From NCBI GenBank assembly GCA_021804485.1, contig JAJZHM010000003.1, forward strand, positions 1-49,421: DNA of 49,421 nucleotides, given 5' to 3'. This DNA comes from Pseudomonadota bacterium (GTDB lineage: Bacteria; Pseudomonadota; Gammaproteobacteria; Pseudomonadales; Moraxellaceae). A model generated the notes under the pieces. It had not been told where the DNA came from, did no database searches, and worked only from the letters and a program-made list of their open reading frames with translations. This document shows, piece after piece, positions 19,041 to 27,171 of this stretch. The position numbers and the translations under genes were made by a program. The number at the start of each line of letters is the position of its first letter. Within the stretch, counting starts at the first letter, position 1.

Positions 19041-19406
19041 TCAGGCCGCTGCGGCCAAAGCAACCTTAGCCTTCTCTGCTAACGCGGCAAAGGCTGCAGC
19101 GTCATGAACAGCAATATCTGCCAGCACACGACGGTCAACTTCAATGGCCGAACGCTTCAGACCATGAATCAACCGGCTGTAGGAAAGTCCATTCAGCCGC
19201 GCTGCTGCATTGATACGTGCAATCCAGAGCGTGCGGAACTGACGCTTACGCTGACGACGGTCACGGTAGGCATACTGCCCCGCTTTAATCACCGCTTGAA
19301 AAGCAACCCGGTAAACACGCGAACGTGCACCGTAATAGCCCTTGGCGCGATCGAGAATTTTCTTGTGACGACGATGCGCTGTTACTCCACGCTTAACTCT
19401 TGGCAT
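19041..19406 (-). CDS. rplT: 50S ribosomal protein L20
   Basis: A 121-residue basic protein with [24 protein letters not shown] in pieces, then [20 protein letters not shown] and [21 protein letters not shown], the L20 signature. It is an early-assembly 23S rRNA-binding protein and, in enterics, a translational repressor of rpmI-rplT. A short alanine-rich tail (KVALAAAA) makes it slightly longer than usual. It follows rpmI by 15 bases. Confidence 0.98.
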   Translation of the reverse strand: MPRVKRGVTAHRRHKKILDRAKGYYGARSRVYRVAFQAVIKAGQYAYRDRRQRKRQFRTLWIARINAAARLNGLSYSRLIHGLKRSAIEVDRRVLADIAVHDAAAFAALAEKAKVALAAAA

Positions 19407-19421
19407 GATTCACCCTCCCCA

Positions 19422-19616
19422 TTAAGCGTACGGCAACAGGCGTGATACTTCACGCACATCACATTCGGCAACCATGGTTCTCGGGCGCAGCTGACGGATG
19501 CGCTTGGGAGATTTCTTGGTCAGGATATGGCGTTTGAACGCCTGCTTTCGCTTAAAGCCGTTTGCTGTCTTTTTGAAGCGCTTGGCTGCGCCTCGACAGG
19601 TCTTCATCTTGGACAT
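19422..19616 (-). CDS. rpmI: 50S ribosomal protein L35
   Basis: A 64-residue, very basic protein beginning [20 protein letters not shown], with [23 protein letters not shown], the L35 pattern. It follows infC by 79 bases. That gap holds a weak inverted repeat (CTTGCA ... TGCAAG) where enteric bacteria place the L20 repressor site. Confidence 0.98.
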   Translation of the reverse strand: MSKMKTCRGAAKRFKKTANGFKRKQAFKRHILTKKSPKRIRQLRPRTMVAECDVREVSRLLPYA

Positions 19617-19695
19617 GTCCAGTTACTCTCATTACGTTAATAAAACCCTTGCAACAGCAGTTTGACTGCGTCTGGGGGTAGAAGCAGCTGCAAGA

Positions 19696-20250
19696 CTACT
19701 TCTTTTTCCTGGGGGCAATGACCATAACCAGCATCTTACCCTCCATTTTGGGGTGTTGTTCAATTACCCCAAATTCACTGAGATCTGCTTCAATACGCTG
19801 AAGCATCTTCATACCAAATTCCTGATGCGCCATTTCTCGCCCACGAAAACGCAGGGTCACCTTGGCCTTGTCTCCATCCTCAAGAAAACGAACCATGGAT
19901 TTCAGCTTGACATGGTAATCAGCCTCTTCCGTACCCGGGCGGAGCTTGATTTCCTTGATCTGAACCTGATGTTGTTTCTTTCGCGCTTCTTTCTGCTTTT
20001 GCTTTTGTTCAAAGCGGAACTTGCCATAGTCCATGATCCGGCAAACAGGTGGCTCAGCATCAGCCACAATTTCCACCAGATCCAGCTCAACTTCCTCGGC
20101 AGCAGCCAGCGCTTCCCGAATGGAAACCACGCCAACCTGCTTTCCCTCAAAGTCAATCAATCGGACCGAACGTGCCGTAATCTCATCATTGATAAGCGGC
20201 TTCTTGTCACCTTTGGTTTGTTGCTGTTTTTCCACCTTGCCTCTGTTCAC
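19696..20250 (-). CDS. infC: Translation initiation factor IF-3
   Basis: IF-3 binds the 30S subunit, prevents premature 50S joining and proofreads the start codon. The 184-residue protein has the N-domain from [17 protein letters not shown] through [19 protein letters not shown] and the C-domain [21 protein letters not shown] to [16 protein letters not shown]. The start drawn is a GTG whose GTGA overlaps the thrS stop; a second GTG five codons later has AGAGG a few bases before it and is equally possible. Many gammaproteobacterial infC genes start with the rare AUU used for autoregulation; no AUU in the expected place is obvious here. Confidence 0.95.
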   Translation of the reverse strand: MNRGKVEKQQQTKGDKKPLINDEITARSVRLIDFEGKQVGVVSIREALAAAEEVELDLVEIVADAEPPVCRIMDYGKFRFEQKQKQKEARKKQHQVQIKEIKLRPGTEEADYHVKLKSMVRFLEDGDKAKVTLRFRGREMAHQEFGMKMLQRIEADLSEFGVIEQHPKMEGKMLVMVIAPRKKK

Positions 20251-22169
20251 TCTGCATTTAAAGCGCCTTTTTCGGCAATTTCCGTGGTCAAGCGACGCAC
20301 CAAGGTATCGATACTCATCTGTCCGAGATCTTTGCCCTCCCGAGTCCGCACGGCCACAGTACCCTGCTCAACTTCACGATCCCCACAGACAATCAGATAA
20401 GGAACACGCTGAAGTGTAAGCTCACGGATTTTAAGACCGATCTTTTCATTTCTCAAGTCTGTTGTGGTCCGTAAATCATATTTTTTCAATTCTTCTTCAA
20501 CAGAACGCACATATTCGGCCTGTTGATCAGTAATATTGAGGATTGCCACCTGAACCGGAGCAAGCCAGAGCGGAAACCAGCCTGCATAATGTTCGATCAG
20601 GATGCCAATAAACCGCTCAAAAGAACCGAGTACGGCACGATGCAACATGACCGGCGTCTGCCGCTCACCCCGCTCGCTGATGTAGCTGGCACCAAGTCGC
20701 TCAGGCAGGAAGAAATCCAGCTGAATCGTACCACATTGCCAGAGACGTCCAAGGCAGTCTTTCAGGGTGAACTCGATCTTGGGACCATAGAATGCACCCT
20801 CACCCGGCTGTAGATCAAACCGAACATCCTGTGCTTGCAGAGCCCGTGTCAGAGCATCCTCGGCTTTGTCCCATAAGGCATCATCACCGACCCGCTTTTC
20901 AGGACGGGTGGACAACTTGTAAAGAATTTCTTCAAAACCGAAATCACGATAAACGTCACGCAGCAGCACAATGAAGTCACTGACTTCTTTCTGCATCTGA
21001 TCCTGGGTACAGAAGATATGGGCATCATCCTGGGTAAATCCACGTACCCGCATGATGCCATGAAGGGCCCCCGAGGGCTCAAAACGGTGGCAGGATCCAA
21101 ATTCAGCCAAACGCAGCGGCAGGTCTCGGTAAGAGCGTAATCCCTGGTTGAAAACCTGGACATGACATGGACAATTCATCGGCTTGATGACAAAATCCCG
21201 ATCCTCTACCGAGGTCACATACATATTTTCCCGGTAATTATCCCAGTGCCCAGATTTGACCCAAAGTGATTTGTCAACAACCTGAGGAGTCCGGATCTCT
21301 TTATAATCGGTAGCCTGCAAGCGTTTGCGCATATAGTGCTCAATCGTCTGCCAGAGCGTCCAGCCGTGCGGATGCCAGAACACCGACCCGGGCGCTTCCT
21401 CCTGTACGTGGAACAAATCCAGCTGCCGACCGATCTTGCGGTGGTCACGCTTGCCCGCCTCTTCCAGACGATGAAGATAGGCTTCCAGATCTTTCTTGTT
21501 GGCCCAACATGTCCCATAGATGCGCTGCAACTGCGCCTGATCAGAGCGTCCTCGCCAGAATGCCCCAGCAACCTTAGTCAACTTGAAAGCCTTGAGAAAA
21601 CCAGTCGAAGGCACATGCGGACCTCGACAAAGATCTTCAAAATCACCTTGCCGATAGAGTGATAAAGTCTCAGCTTCGGGGATGGAACGGATAATCTCGG
21701 CCTTGTACTGCTCGCCAAGATCCTCGAAATAAGTGATGGCCTCATTACGGGGCAGTACACGGCGGGTTACCGGCACATCAGCCTTGGCCAACCCGAGCAT
21801 CGTAGCTTCAATCTTTTCCAGATCTTCGGGAGTAAACGGCCGCTCAAAGGCAAAATCATAGTAAAAACCATCTTCAATTACCGGCCCGATCGTAACCTGA
21901 GCCGCAGGAAACAACTGCTTGACTGCCATGGCGAGCAGATGCGCACAGGAGTGGCGTAACACCTCCAGACCAGCAGCATCCCGATCAGTAATGATTGCCA
22001 GATGCACATCGTGATCAATACAGTAACTGGTATCCACCAGTTGTCCATCAACAACAGCCGCAAGGGCTGATTTGGCCAGACTAACTGCGATGGACTGTGC
22101 AACCTGCCGAACAGTCACGGATTCCGGGAATGTGCGCTGCGATTCATCGGGCAATGTAACAACGGGCAT
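20247..22169 (-). CDS. thrS: Threonine--tRNA ligase
   Basis: A 640-residue class II synthetase. It has an N-terminal TGS domain ([19 protein letters not shown]), and an editing domain with [16 protein letters not shown] (H-x3-H). The catalytic core has [12 protein letters not shown] (zinc Cys), [19 protein letters not shown] (motif 2), [18 protein letters not shown] (motif 3), and a C-terminal anticodon domain ends the protein. The ATG at 22169 gives the standard MPVVTLPD start behind AGAAGG; a TTG nine bases earlier is less likely. It heads the thrS-infC-rpmI-rplT-pheST-ihfA cluster and is divergent from uppP. Confidence 0.98.
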   Translation of the reverse strand: MPVVTLPDESQRTFPESVTVRQVAQSIAVSLAKSALAAVVDGQLVDTSYCIDHDVHLAIITDRDAAGLEVLRHSCAHLLAMAVKQLFPAAQVTIGPVIEDGFYYDFAFERPFTPEDLEKIEATMLGLAKADVPVTRRVLPRNEAITYFEDLGEQYKAEIIRSIPEAETLSLYRQGDFEDLCRGPHVPSTGFLKAFKLTKVAGAFWRGRSDQAQLQRIYGTCWANKKDLEAYLHRLEEAGKRDHRKIGRQLDLFHVQEEAPGSVFWHPHGWTLWQTIEHYMRKRLQATDYKEIRTPQVVDKSLWVKSGHWDNYRENMYVTSVEDRDFVIKPMNCPCHVQVFNQGLRSYRDLPLRLAEFGSCHRFEPSGALHGIMRVRGFTQDDAHIFCTQDQMQKEVSDFIVLLRDVYRDFGFEEILYKLSTRPEKRVGDDALWDKAEDALTRALQAQDVRFDLQPGEGAFYGPKIEFTLKDCLGRLWQCGTIQLDFFLPERLGASYISERGERQTPVMLHRAVLGSFERFIGILIEHYAGWFPLWLAPVQVAILNITDQQAEYVRSVEEELKKYDLRTTTDLRNEKIGLKIRELTLQRVPYLIVCGDREVEQGTVAVRTREGKDLGQMSIDTLVRRLTTEIAEKGALNAE

Positions 22170-22289
22170 GGTAACCAACCTTCTGCAAAATCATCTCAAG
22201 CCCAGCAGTATATGCGATCCGCAGGCAATTTTCAGCAAAAAGTGCTAACATACACGACCTTACAGTCTTGGGGAAGGGAGTACCTCTGC

Positions 22290-23123
22290 ATGTCCTATCT
22301 GCACATTCTTGTTCTGGCCATTGTTCAGGGTCTAGCTGAACTTCTGCCGGTATCCAGTTCCGCGCATGTAATTCTGACCGAGAAATGGCTGGGTCTTGAC
22401 CCCACCGCACCAAGCATGACTCTTTTGCTGGTCATGCTGCATACAGGCACCATGTTTGCCGTTATCTACTATTTCTGGAACAGTTGGAAGAACACCTACT
22501 TCAGTTCCAGGGAACAGTTTCGTATCCAGTTTACCCGTATTGTCGCAGCAACGGTTGCAACCGGCATTCTTGGGCTGGCTATGCTAAAAATCATCCCCCA
22601 TGTGCTCGGAATCAAGGATCACTTCGAAATCGAACAAATCTTTGGCAATAGCCGCCTGATTGCTGGATCACTGGCCGCAGCCGGAATGCTGATTTTCGTT
22701 TCAGGTATCCAAAACATGCGCGCGCCATCCGAAGGCACGATGAATAATGGTCAGTCCATTTTGATTGGCCTGATTCAGGGATTATGCCTTCCCTTTCGAG
22801 GGTTCTCCCGTTCGGGAGCCACCATTTCCCTGGCACTTCTGATGAATATTGGGCGCCGCCAGGCAGAAGAATTCAGCTTTGCGCTTGCCGTGGTCCTAAC
22901 ACCAGCCGTGGTCGTACGGGAACTTTGGCGCGTACTCAAACACCCGCACCCTGACCTGATGACCGTCCTGACCCCGAGCCTAGCAGGAATGGTATTCAGT
23001 TTTTTTGCAGGACTTGTTGCCCTAAAGTGGTTGTCGCACTGGCTGGAACGCGGCAAATGGCACTACTTTGGGATCTATTGCCTGATCATGTCGGCAATCG
23101 TTTTTTTGAGTGCGCACTCCTAA
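22290..23123 (+). CDS. uppP: Undecaprenyl-diphosphatase UppP (BacA)
   Basis: A 277-residue polytopic inner-membrane protein that converts undecaprenyl pyrophosphate to the monophosphate carrier for murein and polysaccharide synthesis. The two signature loops are visible: GLAELLPVSSSAH near the N-terminus, with the catalytic Glu, and RGFSRSGATISLAL in the middle, with the essential Arg/Ser residues. About eight hydrophobic helices can be traced. The ATG at 22290 begins MSYLHILVLAIVQG, the family start; the upstream in-frame extension is not needed. The P of the usual PG-x-SRSG is R-G here, a minor variant. Confidence 0.95.
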   Translation: MSYLHILVLAIVQGLAELLPVSSSAHVILTEKWLGLDPTAPSMTLLLVMLHTGTMFAVIYYFWNSWKNTYFSSREQFRIQFTRIVAATVATGILGLAMLKIIPHVLGIKDHFEIEQIFGNSRLIAGSLAAAGMLIFVSGIQNMRAPSEGTMNNGQSILIGLIQGLCLPFRGFSRSGATISLALLMNIGRRQAEEFSFALAVVLTPAVVVRELWRVLKHPHPDLMTVLTPSLAGMVFSFFAGLVALKWLSHWLERGKWHYFGIYCLIMSAIVFLSAHS

Positions 23124-23327
23124 ACCTCCCCGCCCTCAGTTTGCAACTGCCGCTTACGCGGATCCATGAACCCATTAGGGTCTTAGGAAAGGGCGGAGGA
23201 CACCGTCAAGTTAACTCATTCTAGGGAAAAATACCCTATTAACGATCACATAAGACCGCATTTTGTCCACATACATCGCGCTACTCGGCAAAGCGACGCC
23301 CCATCGACTCACGACCGTGTGTTGCTT

Positions 23328-24599
23328 TCAAAAGGCGGCGGCTGGGTCGGTAAGCCGCCGAATCGTCAGGGCGCAACGCTGCTCAATCAAGGTATTGATT
23401 TTCTCAACCACAGCATTGCCAGCAAAACTGTGTCCGGGGTCAGACTGGAGCGTGCGCGCCTTCGCTGGAAGTAACTTTGCCAATTCCAGAATGCGCCGTT
23501 TGGCCAGCGCCTTGGTAAAGCCCACGCCTTCTGCAAACTGCTCCCAATGCCGCGCCTGAACTTCGCTGAACTTGTATTTACTACCGATTTTCATCGCCAT
23601 CTTCTGCGTCAGGGTTGGATACACCGCCGTCGACAGCGTATCGTAGAGCGGTGCCAGAACAGGGGCCTTGCCTGAGTACAGCAGCGAGAAGTTCTTGGCG
23701 TGCGCATCATGATTGCCAATCAGTGCATTAAAGATCACATAGTCGAGCAGTCGCAGAACCTGCGGCGCATTGGGGCGCGTCGAACTGCGTACCAGATCAA
23801 AACACTGCGCCAGATCCGGGCCACCTTCATTCTGGTATTTCATTTCCGGCACCACGCCCAGTGCTTGGCAAAAGTCCTCTTGATGAAGCCGTTGCCGGTG
23901 CCCCTGGGCATCGATCCGTCGATCGTAACGCTCAACCAGTAGAAAGGAGCGATCCAATACCTGGTGAACTTTTGTCTTTGCCGGTTTGATCTGCATGGCC
24001 TCAGCCAGTGCCATGCAAAATCCTTCGTTGATCACGCTGTCTTCAACAGCGTGGATGGCAGGCTTCAGGATGTGTGAGCTCGGCGTGCCATTGAGAGGCA
24101 GCCCGATGCGCACACCATCAAAAACCACTGGCAGCTTGTCTTGGGCGCCAGCCAAGGAAAGCCGCAAGCCGTCTTTGCCTGCCAGCATAGGACGATGCGG
24201 CAATTCATCAAGGATGTCAACGACTTCATCGTCGTTTACCCATTGAACGTCATCGCTGTGGGTCGGAACAGGCAAAGCTTGTCCCGGCTGAAGGAACGTC
24301 ACGGCCCCAGCGCAGTCGCCGCCGATGTGGTCCAGCAGCGCAAAATCGTTCTGGCCAGACACCTGAAACTGCTGCGCAATCAGGCGGCGCATTTGCCCTT
24401 CGGGTAGAAGACCCGCAAAGAAGGGACGCGTTTTGCGATCATCGAACGGCTCCACTTGCAGGGGCAGTGAGGCGGACAAGGAAACGACGTCTTTGCGTGA
24501 CAGCCAACCGGGTGCGTAGCAAAAGTTTAGCCGTCCATCGACCAGCGCCAACGTGCCGACACGATCTGCGAATAGCCTGACTTCCAGCTCATGCGCCAT
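23328..24599 (-). CDS. hipA: HipA-type serine/threonine kinase toxin
   Basis: A 423-residue HipA-family kinase, the toxin of a type II toxin-antitoxin pair; E. coli HipA phosphorylates glutamyl-tRNA synthetase and induces persistence. Visible parts: the N-subdomain (LPLQVEPFDDRKTRPFFAGL), the P-loop-like SLAGAQDKLPVVF, KPAIHAVEDSVINEGFCMAL, the catalytic loop NALIGNHDAHAKNFSLL and the metal-binding YDTLSTAVYP. All key residues look intact. The ATG at 24599 has GAGGGTG before it and overlaps the hipB stop by 11 bases; an upstream start is less likely. It sits among degraded genes, pointing to an accessory segment. Confidence 0.93.
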   Translation of the reverse strand: MAHELEVRLFADRVGTLALVDGRLNFCYAPGWLSRKDVVSLSASLPLQVEPFDDRKTRPFFAGLLPEGQMRRLIAQQFQVSGQNDFALLDHIGGDCAGAVTFLQPGQALPVPTHSDDVQWVNDDEVVDILDELPHRPMLAGKDGLRLSLAGAQDKLPVVFDGVRIGLPLNGTPSSHILKPAIHAVEDSVINEGFCMALAEAMQIKPAKTKVHQVLDRSFLLVERYDRRIDAQGHRQRLHQEDFCQALGVVPEMKYQNEGGPDLAQCFDLVRSSTRPNAPQVLRLLDYVIFNALIGNHDAHAKNFSLLYSGKAPVLAPLYDTLSTAVYPTLTQKMAMKIGSKYKFSEVQARHWEQFAEGVGFTKALAKRRILELAKLLPAKARTLQSDPGHSFAGNAVVEKINTLIEQRCALTIRRLTDPAAAF

Positions 24600-24849
24600 G
24601 ATTGTCACCCTCGTGTCGATCATTGGCCACAGATGATGGCAATCCGCTCAACTGGATCTCTCCACCCAAGGCATCAATAACCCGCAGTACGTTTTCCAGC
24701 CGCAGGGTGGGCTTGCCTGCTTCAAGGTCGACGATGAAGCGCACCCCCACCCCAGCTGCCAGCGCCAACTGGGGCTGGGTCAGCCCCAGTTGCTTGCGAG
24801 CGGCACGTAGTGCATCGCCGAGTTGTTGCGGTGATCGAATGGGTGTCAT
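24589..24849 (-). CDS. hipB: HipB-like Xre-family antitoxin
   Basis: An 86-residue DNA-binding antitoxin with an Xre/Cro helix-turn-helix (LGDALRAARKQLGLTQPQLA, then LAAGVGVRFIVDLEAGKP). It should neutralise HipA and repress the operon by binding the palindromes upstream. The C-terminal tail (SVANDRHEGDNHGA) is flexible and overlaps the hipA start. Three copies of TTCCCG-TT-CGGGAA in the promoter region are its likely operators. Confidence 0.9.
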   Translation of the reverse strand: MTPIRSPQQLGDALRAARKQLGLTQPQLALAAGVGVRFIVDLEAGKPTLRLENVLRVIDALGGEIQLSGLPSSVANDRHEGDNHGA

Positions 24850-24865
24850 GGCTTACTTTACTCAG

Positions 24866-24981
24866 TTTCCCGTTCGGGAAATTATGAACCAAAACCGGAC
24901 TAAGCGCAAAGGATATTTCCCGTTCGGGAATGTCTGGTGTGGTTAGGGCATGATACGGTCTTATATTTCCCGAACGGGAAT
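24866..24981 (-). promoter_or_regulatory. hipBA promoter with three palindromic operators at 50-base spacing
   Basis: The palindrome TTTCCCGTTCGGGAA occurs at 24866-24881 and 24916-24931, and as its reverse complement form at 24966-24981. The starts are exactly 50 bases apart. Between the first two lies a plausible minus-strand promoter: TTGCGC, 17-base gap, CATAAT (complement of 24881-24886). Operator 1 therefore covers the start region and operator 2 the region upstream of -35. Autorepression by HipB is inferred from known hip operons. Confidence 0.8.
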
Positions 24982-25029
24982 TAGTGTCTCTCTCGATTCC
25001 ACATTGACACCCATTTCCACCCAATTTGG

Positions 25030-25330
25030 CGCGGATTTCATCAGGCTGCCAAACTCAAGCTCGGTATGCGTAGCTCCAATACCTATGAACTGATTTTCGA
25101 GAACTGCCGGATTCCGGCCGATCGTATTCTACGGGGGGCCAACTTGCCCCGTCAAAGTGATGTTTTTCCAGATCATTTGCACGTCGGGCATATTTTTCCA
25201 ATCAGGTGCGTATGTCTGCTGCCAATATTCCTCAGATTAGCGTTGCCATGGGTTGCTACAGCGGGTGGCGCCTATGTGCCTACCATGGCTGATCTTGCCA
25301 TAATGATACGTCAGCAAGATACGATTTTTT
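25030..25330 (+). pseudogene. Fused remnants of isovaleryl-CoA dehydrogenase (liuA) and methylcrotonyl-CoA carboxylase beta (liuB)
   Basis: From 25030 the frame reads GFHQAAKLKLGMRSSNTYEL and IFENCRIPADRIL, an internal piece of an acyl-CoA dehydrogenase of the isovaleryl type. At about 25131 it passes without a break into GGANLPRQSDVFPDHLHVGH, an internal piece of the carboxyltransferase subunit of methylcrotonyl-CoA carboxylase. After a one-base slip near 25198 comes NQVRMSAANIPQISVAMG. After another disruption near 25253 comes [20 protein letters not shown]. In leucine-degradation (liu) operons these genes are adjacent in this order, so a deletion joined them, followed by frameshifts. No functional product is possible. 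Confidence 0.8.
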
Positions 25331-25481
25331 GGCCATTGTCCTGGTGGACGGTGACCAGCACGAGGGACCATTCTACGTCACCAAAACGTTCACTCAGGAG
25401 CCGGACTGGGCAGTAACCAGTCTCAACCTCGAGCTGAATGAGTTGCTGTCAAAGGCAGTGGCCGTAGAGGACTCAATGTAA
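25326..25481 (+). pseudogene. C-terminal fragment of an unidentified protein
   Basis: Directly after the liuB debris, in another frame, about 51 gene-like codons read [20 protein letters not shown], then [20 protein letters not shown] and a stop at 25479-25481. There is no start codon, and the N-terminal side has been lost. I do not recognise the family with confidence. The position beside NYN and DNA-methylase fragments suggests it came from the same accessory or defence locus. Confidence 0.5.
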
Positions 25482-25494
25482 GTGCATTCGAGAC

Positions 25495-25527
25495 CAAAAA
25501 AAGAGACGCCCCCACAAGGGAGGCGTC
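25495..25527 (-). terminator. Intrinsic terminator-like hairpin (minus orientation)
   Basis: GACGCC and GGCGTC with internal CCC/GGG pairs form a strong stem; read on the minus strand it is followed by TCTTTTTTT. No minus-strand gene ends just to its right, so it is orphaned or left over from lost sequence. Confidence 0.6.
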
Positions 25528-25530
25528 GGG

Positions 25531-25620
25531 CCGGAGATGCGATCTCCGGTGGGGTTTATGGAAAGAATTATGACGATGGCCGTTGACATTGTCAATGTCG
25601 TTTTCAAAATGACAATTTTG
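25531..25620. promoter_or_regulatory. Cluster of three inverted repeats upstream of the NYN gene
   Basis: Three palindromes follow one another: CCGGAGAT-GCG-ATCTCCGG (25531-25549), GACATTG-T-CAATGTC (25585-25599) and CAAAAT-GACA-ATTTTG (25605-25620). The last two share TGACA-type half sites and lie just 12-47 bases before the NYN start, the place of an operator. A TTGACA at 25583-25588 could be a -35 box, but no good -10 was seen. The regulator is unknown. Confidence 0.55.
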
Positions 25621-25631
25621 GGTGATAGTGC

Positions 25632-25920
25632 ATGCAGCGCGTGATCGCCTACATTGACAGCTTTAATCTTTATTTCGGGCTCAAGGACAAAAACTGGAAG
25701 AAATACTACTGGCTGGACCTTCCTGCCCTGGCTCATGCACTACTCAAACCAGACCAGCAACTGCTGGCAACACATTATTTCACCGCTCGCATTCGCCTCA
25801 AGGGCAACAACCATTCGGACATGCAACGTCAAACCACGTATCTGGAGCATTGGCCACTAAGAAAAGTCTTATTCTTCACTATGGGCATTATCTGCAAAAG
25901 AAACGCACATGTCGCAACTG
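25632..25920 (+). pseudogene. Frameshifted NYN-domain (LabA/DUF88-like) gene
   Basis: The start [19 protein letters not shown] with YID-x-FNLY is the NYN ribonuclease-fold N-terminus, continuing [18 protein letters not shown] and [20 protein letters not shown]. Loss of one G near 25847 shifts the frame. Adding it back gives [19 protein letters not shown] and [10 protein letters not shown], the start of the zinc-ribbon often present in these proteins. The rest of the gene is missing, because the sequence passes into a DNA-methylase fragment at TGTGGTGCC. Three upstream palindromes suggest the promoter region was kept. Confidence 0.75.
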
Positions 25921-26090
25921 TGGTGCCATTCCACTGGAAGCACAACGCCTAGGTCTGGAAAGTTACGCTTCCGATCTCAACCCTGTTGCCATCACCATCA
26001 ACAAAGCGATGATTGATACCTCGCCCAAATTTGCTCGACGTCCTCCCATCAATCCAGTATGGAACCAACAGAAGGACGAGCAAAAAGCCA
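25918..26090 (+). pseudogene. Internal fragment of a DUF1156-type adenine DNA methylase
   Basis: Continuing in the restored frame after the NYN zinc-ribbon, the translation reads [20 protein letters not shown] and [20 protein letters not shown], then [12 protein letters not shown]. This is the segment after SAM-binding motif I of DUF1156-family DNA methylases, which occur in multi-gene anti-phage loci. The upstream and downstream parts, including the catalytic NPPY-type motif, are absent. It fuses in frame to the NYN remnant at a GCGA-like junction (CGA|IPLE) and runs into the dispersed repeat. It is dead. Confidence 0.75.
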
Positions 26091-26095
26091 TGGCC

Positions 26096-26227
26096 CGTTG
26101 TCCGCACGTTGTCATGGTGATCATTGCCAAAAGCAAAAAAAAAAAAAAAACGGAATGTGAATATCAAAAACTTGAGCCTGACAGTCCTGATTTTCGAATC
26201 AACCGTTCATTTTTTCAAAAAAATGAC
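26096..26227 (+). repeat. Dispersed repeat, copy 2
   Basis: The partner of 706-829 in the same orientation, about 90 percent identical, with a 16-base A homopolymer at 26135-26150 in place of 7 A. Its right end contains TCATTTTTT-CA-AAAAAATGA, a perfect AT-rich palindrome. It lies 20 bases from the 3' end of thrB, mirroring copy 1 next to murB. Confidence 0.8.
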
Positions 26228-26247
26228 TGATAAAATTTCCTGTCCCA

Positions 26248-27171
26248 TCATGCCTGCAAATGCTGCAGGATACGTAGGAATTCGGCGGGGTCTTTCTGCA
26301 AGACGCCATCCTGTTGCGGCTGTAGGGAGGCCATCCGACGCGAAAGGTAGAAACGCAAGGCAGCAATGACCCGCATCGGCTGCAGACAGCGAAGTTCCAA
26401 CCCTGTTAACGGTAGCCGTTGCTGGTATGCGTGAAGAAATGCATCCGCCCGATCAGAATCGCATTGCCCATCGGGCCTACAACACCATTCATTAATGATA
26501 ACCGCCAGCTCAAACAGGCGCACTTCGTATCCAGCCTCGTAAAAATCCAAAAGTGCACTGATTTGCCCGTGCTGCCAGAGCACATTGTCTCGAAAAAGGT
26601 CGGCATGAATCATTTGCCGAGGCAACGAGGATAGATCTGCCTGCCATTGCCGGTCAACGTCATTCGCCCAGAGTACAATGGTTAGCTCCTCTGGATTCAG
26701 CTTCGGCTGAAGTTCGGAAAAAACCCACTGACGCCATTCATGACCTTTTGCATGCGCCGAGCCATTCTTCCAAGTTGCCATAAGTTCGTGGAGCTGGGCA
26801 ACAGTCTGACCAAGCTGGGTGACAGTCGCACAGCTTATATCCTGCTCATGCTGACCAGGCAACCAAGGCAAGATCGCTGCCGGCTTGTCCAGAAACCATC
26901 GAAAAAGGGCGCCATCCGGCTGAGGCAAAGGATCTGGAACCGGCAATCCATGCCCGGCCAGCGCATGCATCAACCCAAGATCATCCGCAACCCGAGCCGG
27001 ACTGGCCTGTTCATAAAAGGTTAGTACCCACTCCCCGCGATCTGTCAATAGGCGGTAATTGGAATTCTGCACACCATGAAGGACGGGTTCCAAAGAACAC
27101 ACCGTTCCAAGACCCACGGGTTTCAGCCAGATCTCGACTTGCTCGGGCGTGCAGGGCGTATAGACCGACAT
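26248..27171 (-). CDS. thrB: Homoserine kinase (choline-kinase-fold, ThrB type II)
   Basis: A 307-residue kinase of the aminoglycoside-phosphotransferase fold. MSVYTPCTPEQVEIWLKPVGLG is followed by HGVQNSNYRLLTDRGEWVLT, the segment that marks the ThrB2 homoserine kinases of Pseudomonas-like bacteria. The catalytic loop is MIHADLFRDNVLW and the metal-binding region ALLDFYEAGYE. It phosphorylates homoserine for threonine synthesis. The start overlaps the sixA stop by one base (TGATG). Its 3' end borders accessory debris and the dispersed repeat. Confidence 0.88.
   Translation of the reverse strand: MSVYTPCTPEQVEIWLKPVGLGTVCSLEPVLHGVQNSNYRLLTDRGEWVLTFYEQASPARVADDLGLMHALAGHGLPVPDPLPQPDGALFRWFLDKPAAILPWLPGQHEQDISCATVTQLGQTVAQLHELMATWKNGSAHAKGHEWRQWVFSELQPKLNPEELTIVLWANDVDRQWQADLSSLPRQMIHADLFRDNVLWQHGQISALLDFYEAGYEVRLFELAVIINEWCCRPDGQCDSDRADAFLHAYQQRLPLTGLELRCLQPMRVIAALRFYLSRRMASLQPQQDGVLQKDPAEFLRILQHLQA

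Noticed and set aside
23124-23327. Possible IS200/IS605 end (CTCCCCGCCC and GGGCGGAGG) between uppP and hipA
   Set aside because: The complementary arms are imperfect and far apart, and no TnpA/TnpB sequence accompanies them.
24722-25024. 100-codon minus-strand frame upstream of hipB
   Set aside because: It overlaps hipB in another frame and runs through the operators and promoter; no domain is visible.
23328-26247. An intact anti-phage system in the accessory stretch
   Set aside because: Only hipBA is intact; the NYN and methylase parts are frameshifted or fragmentary and lack catalytic motifs.
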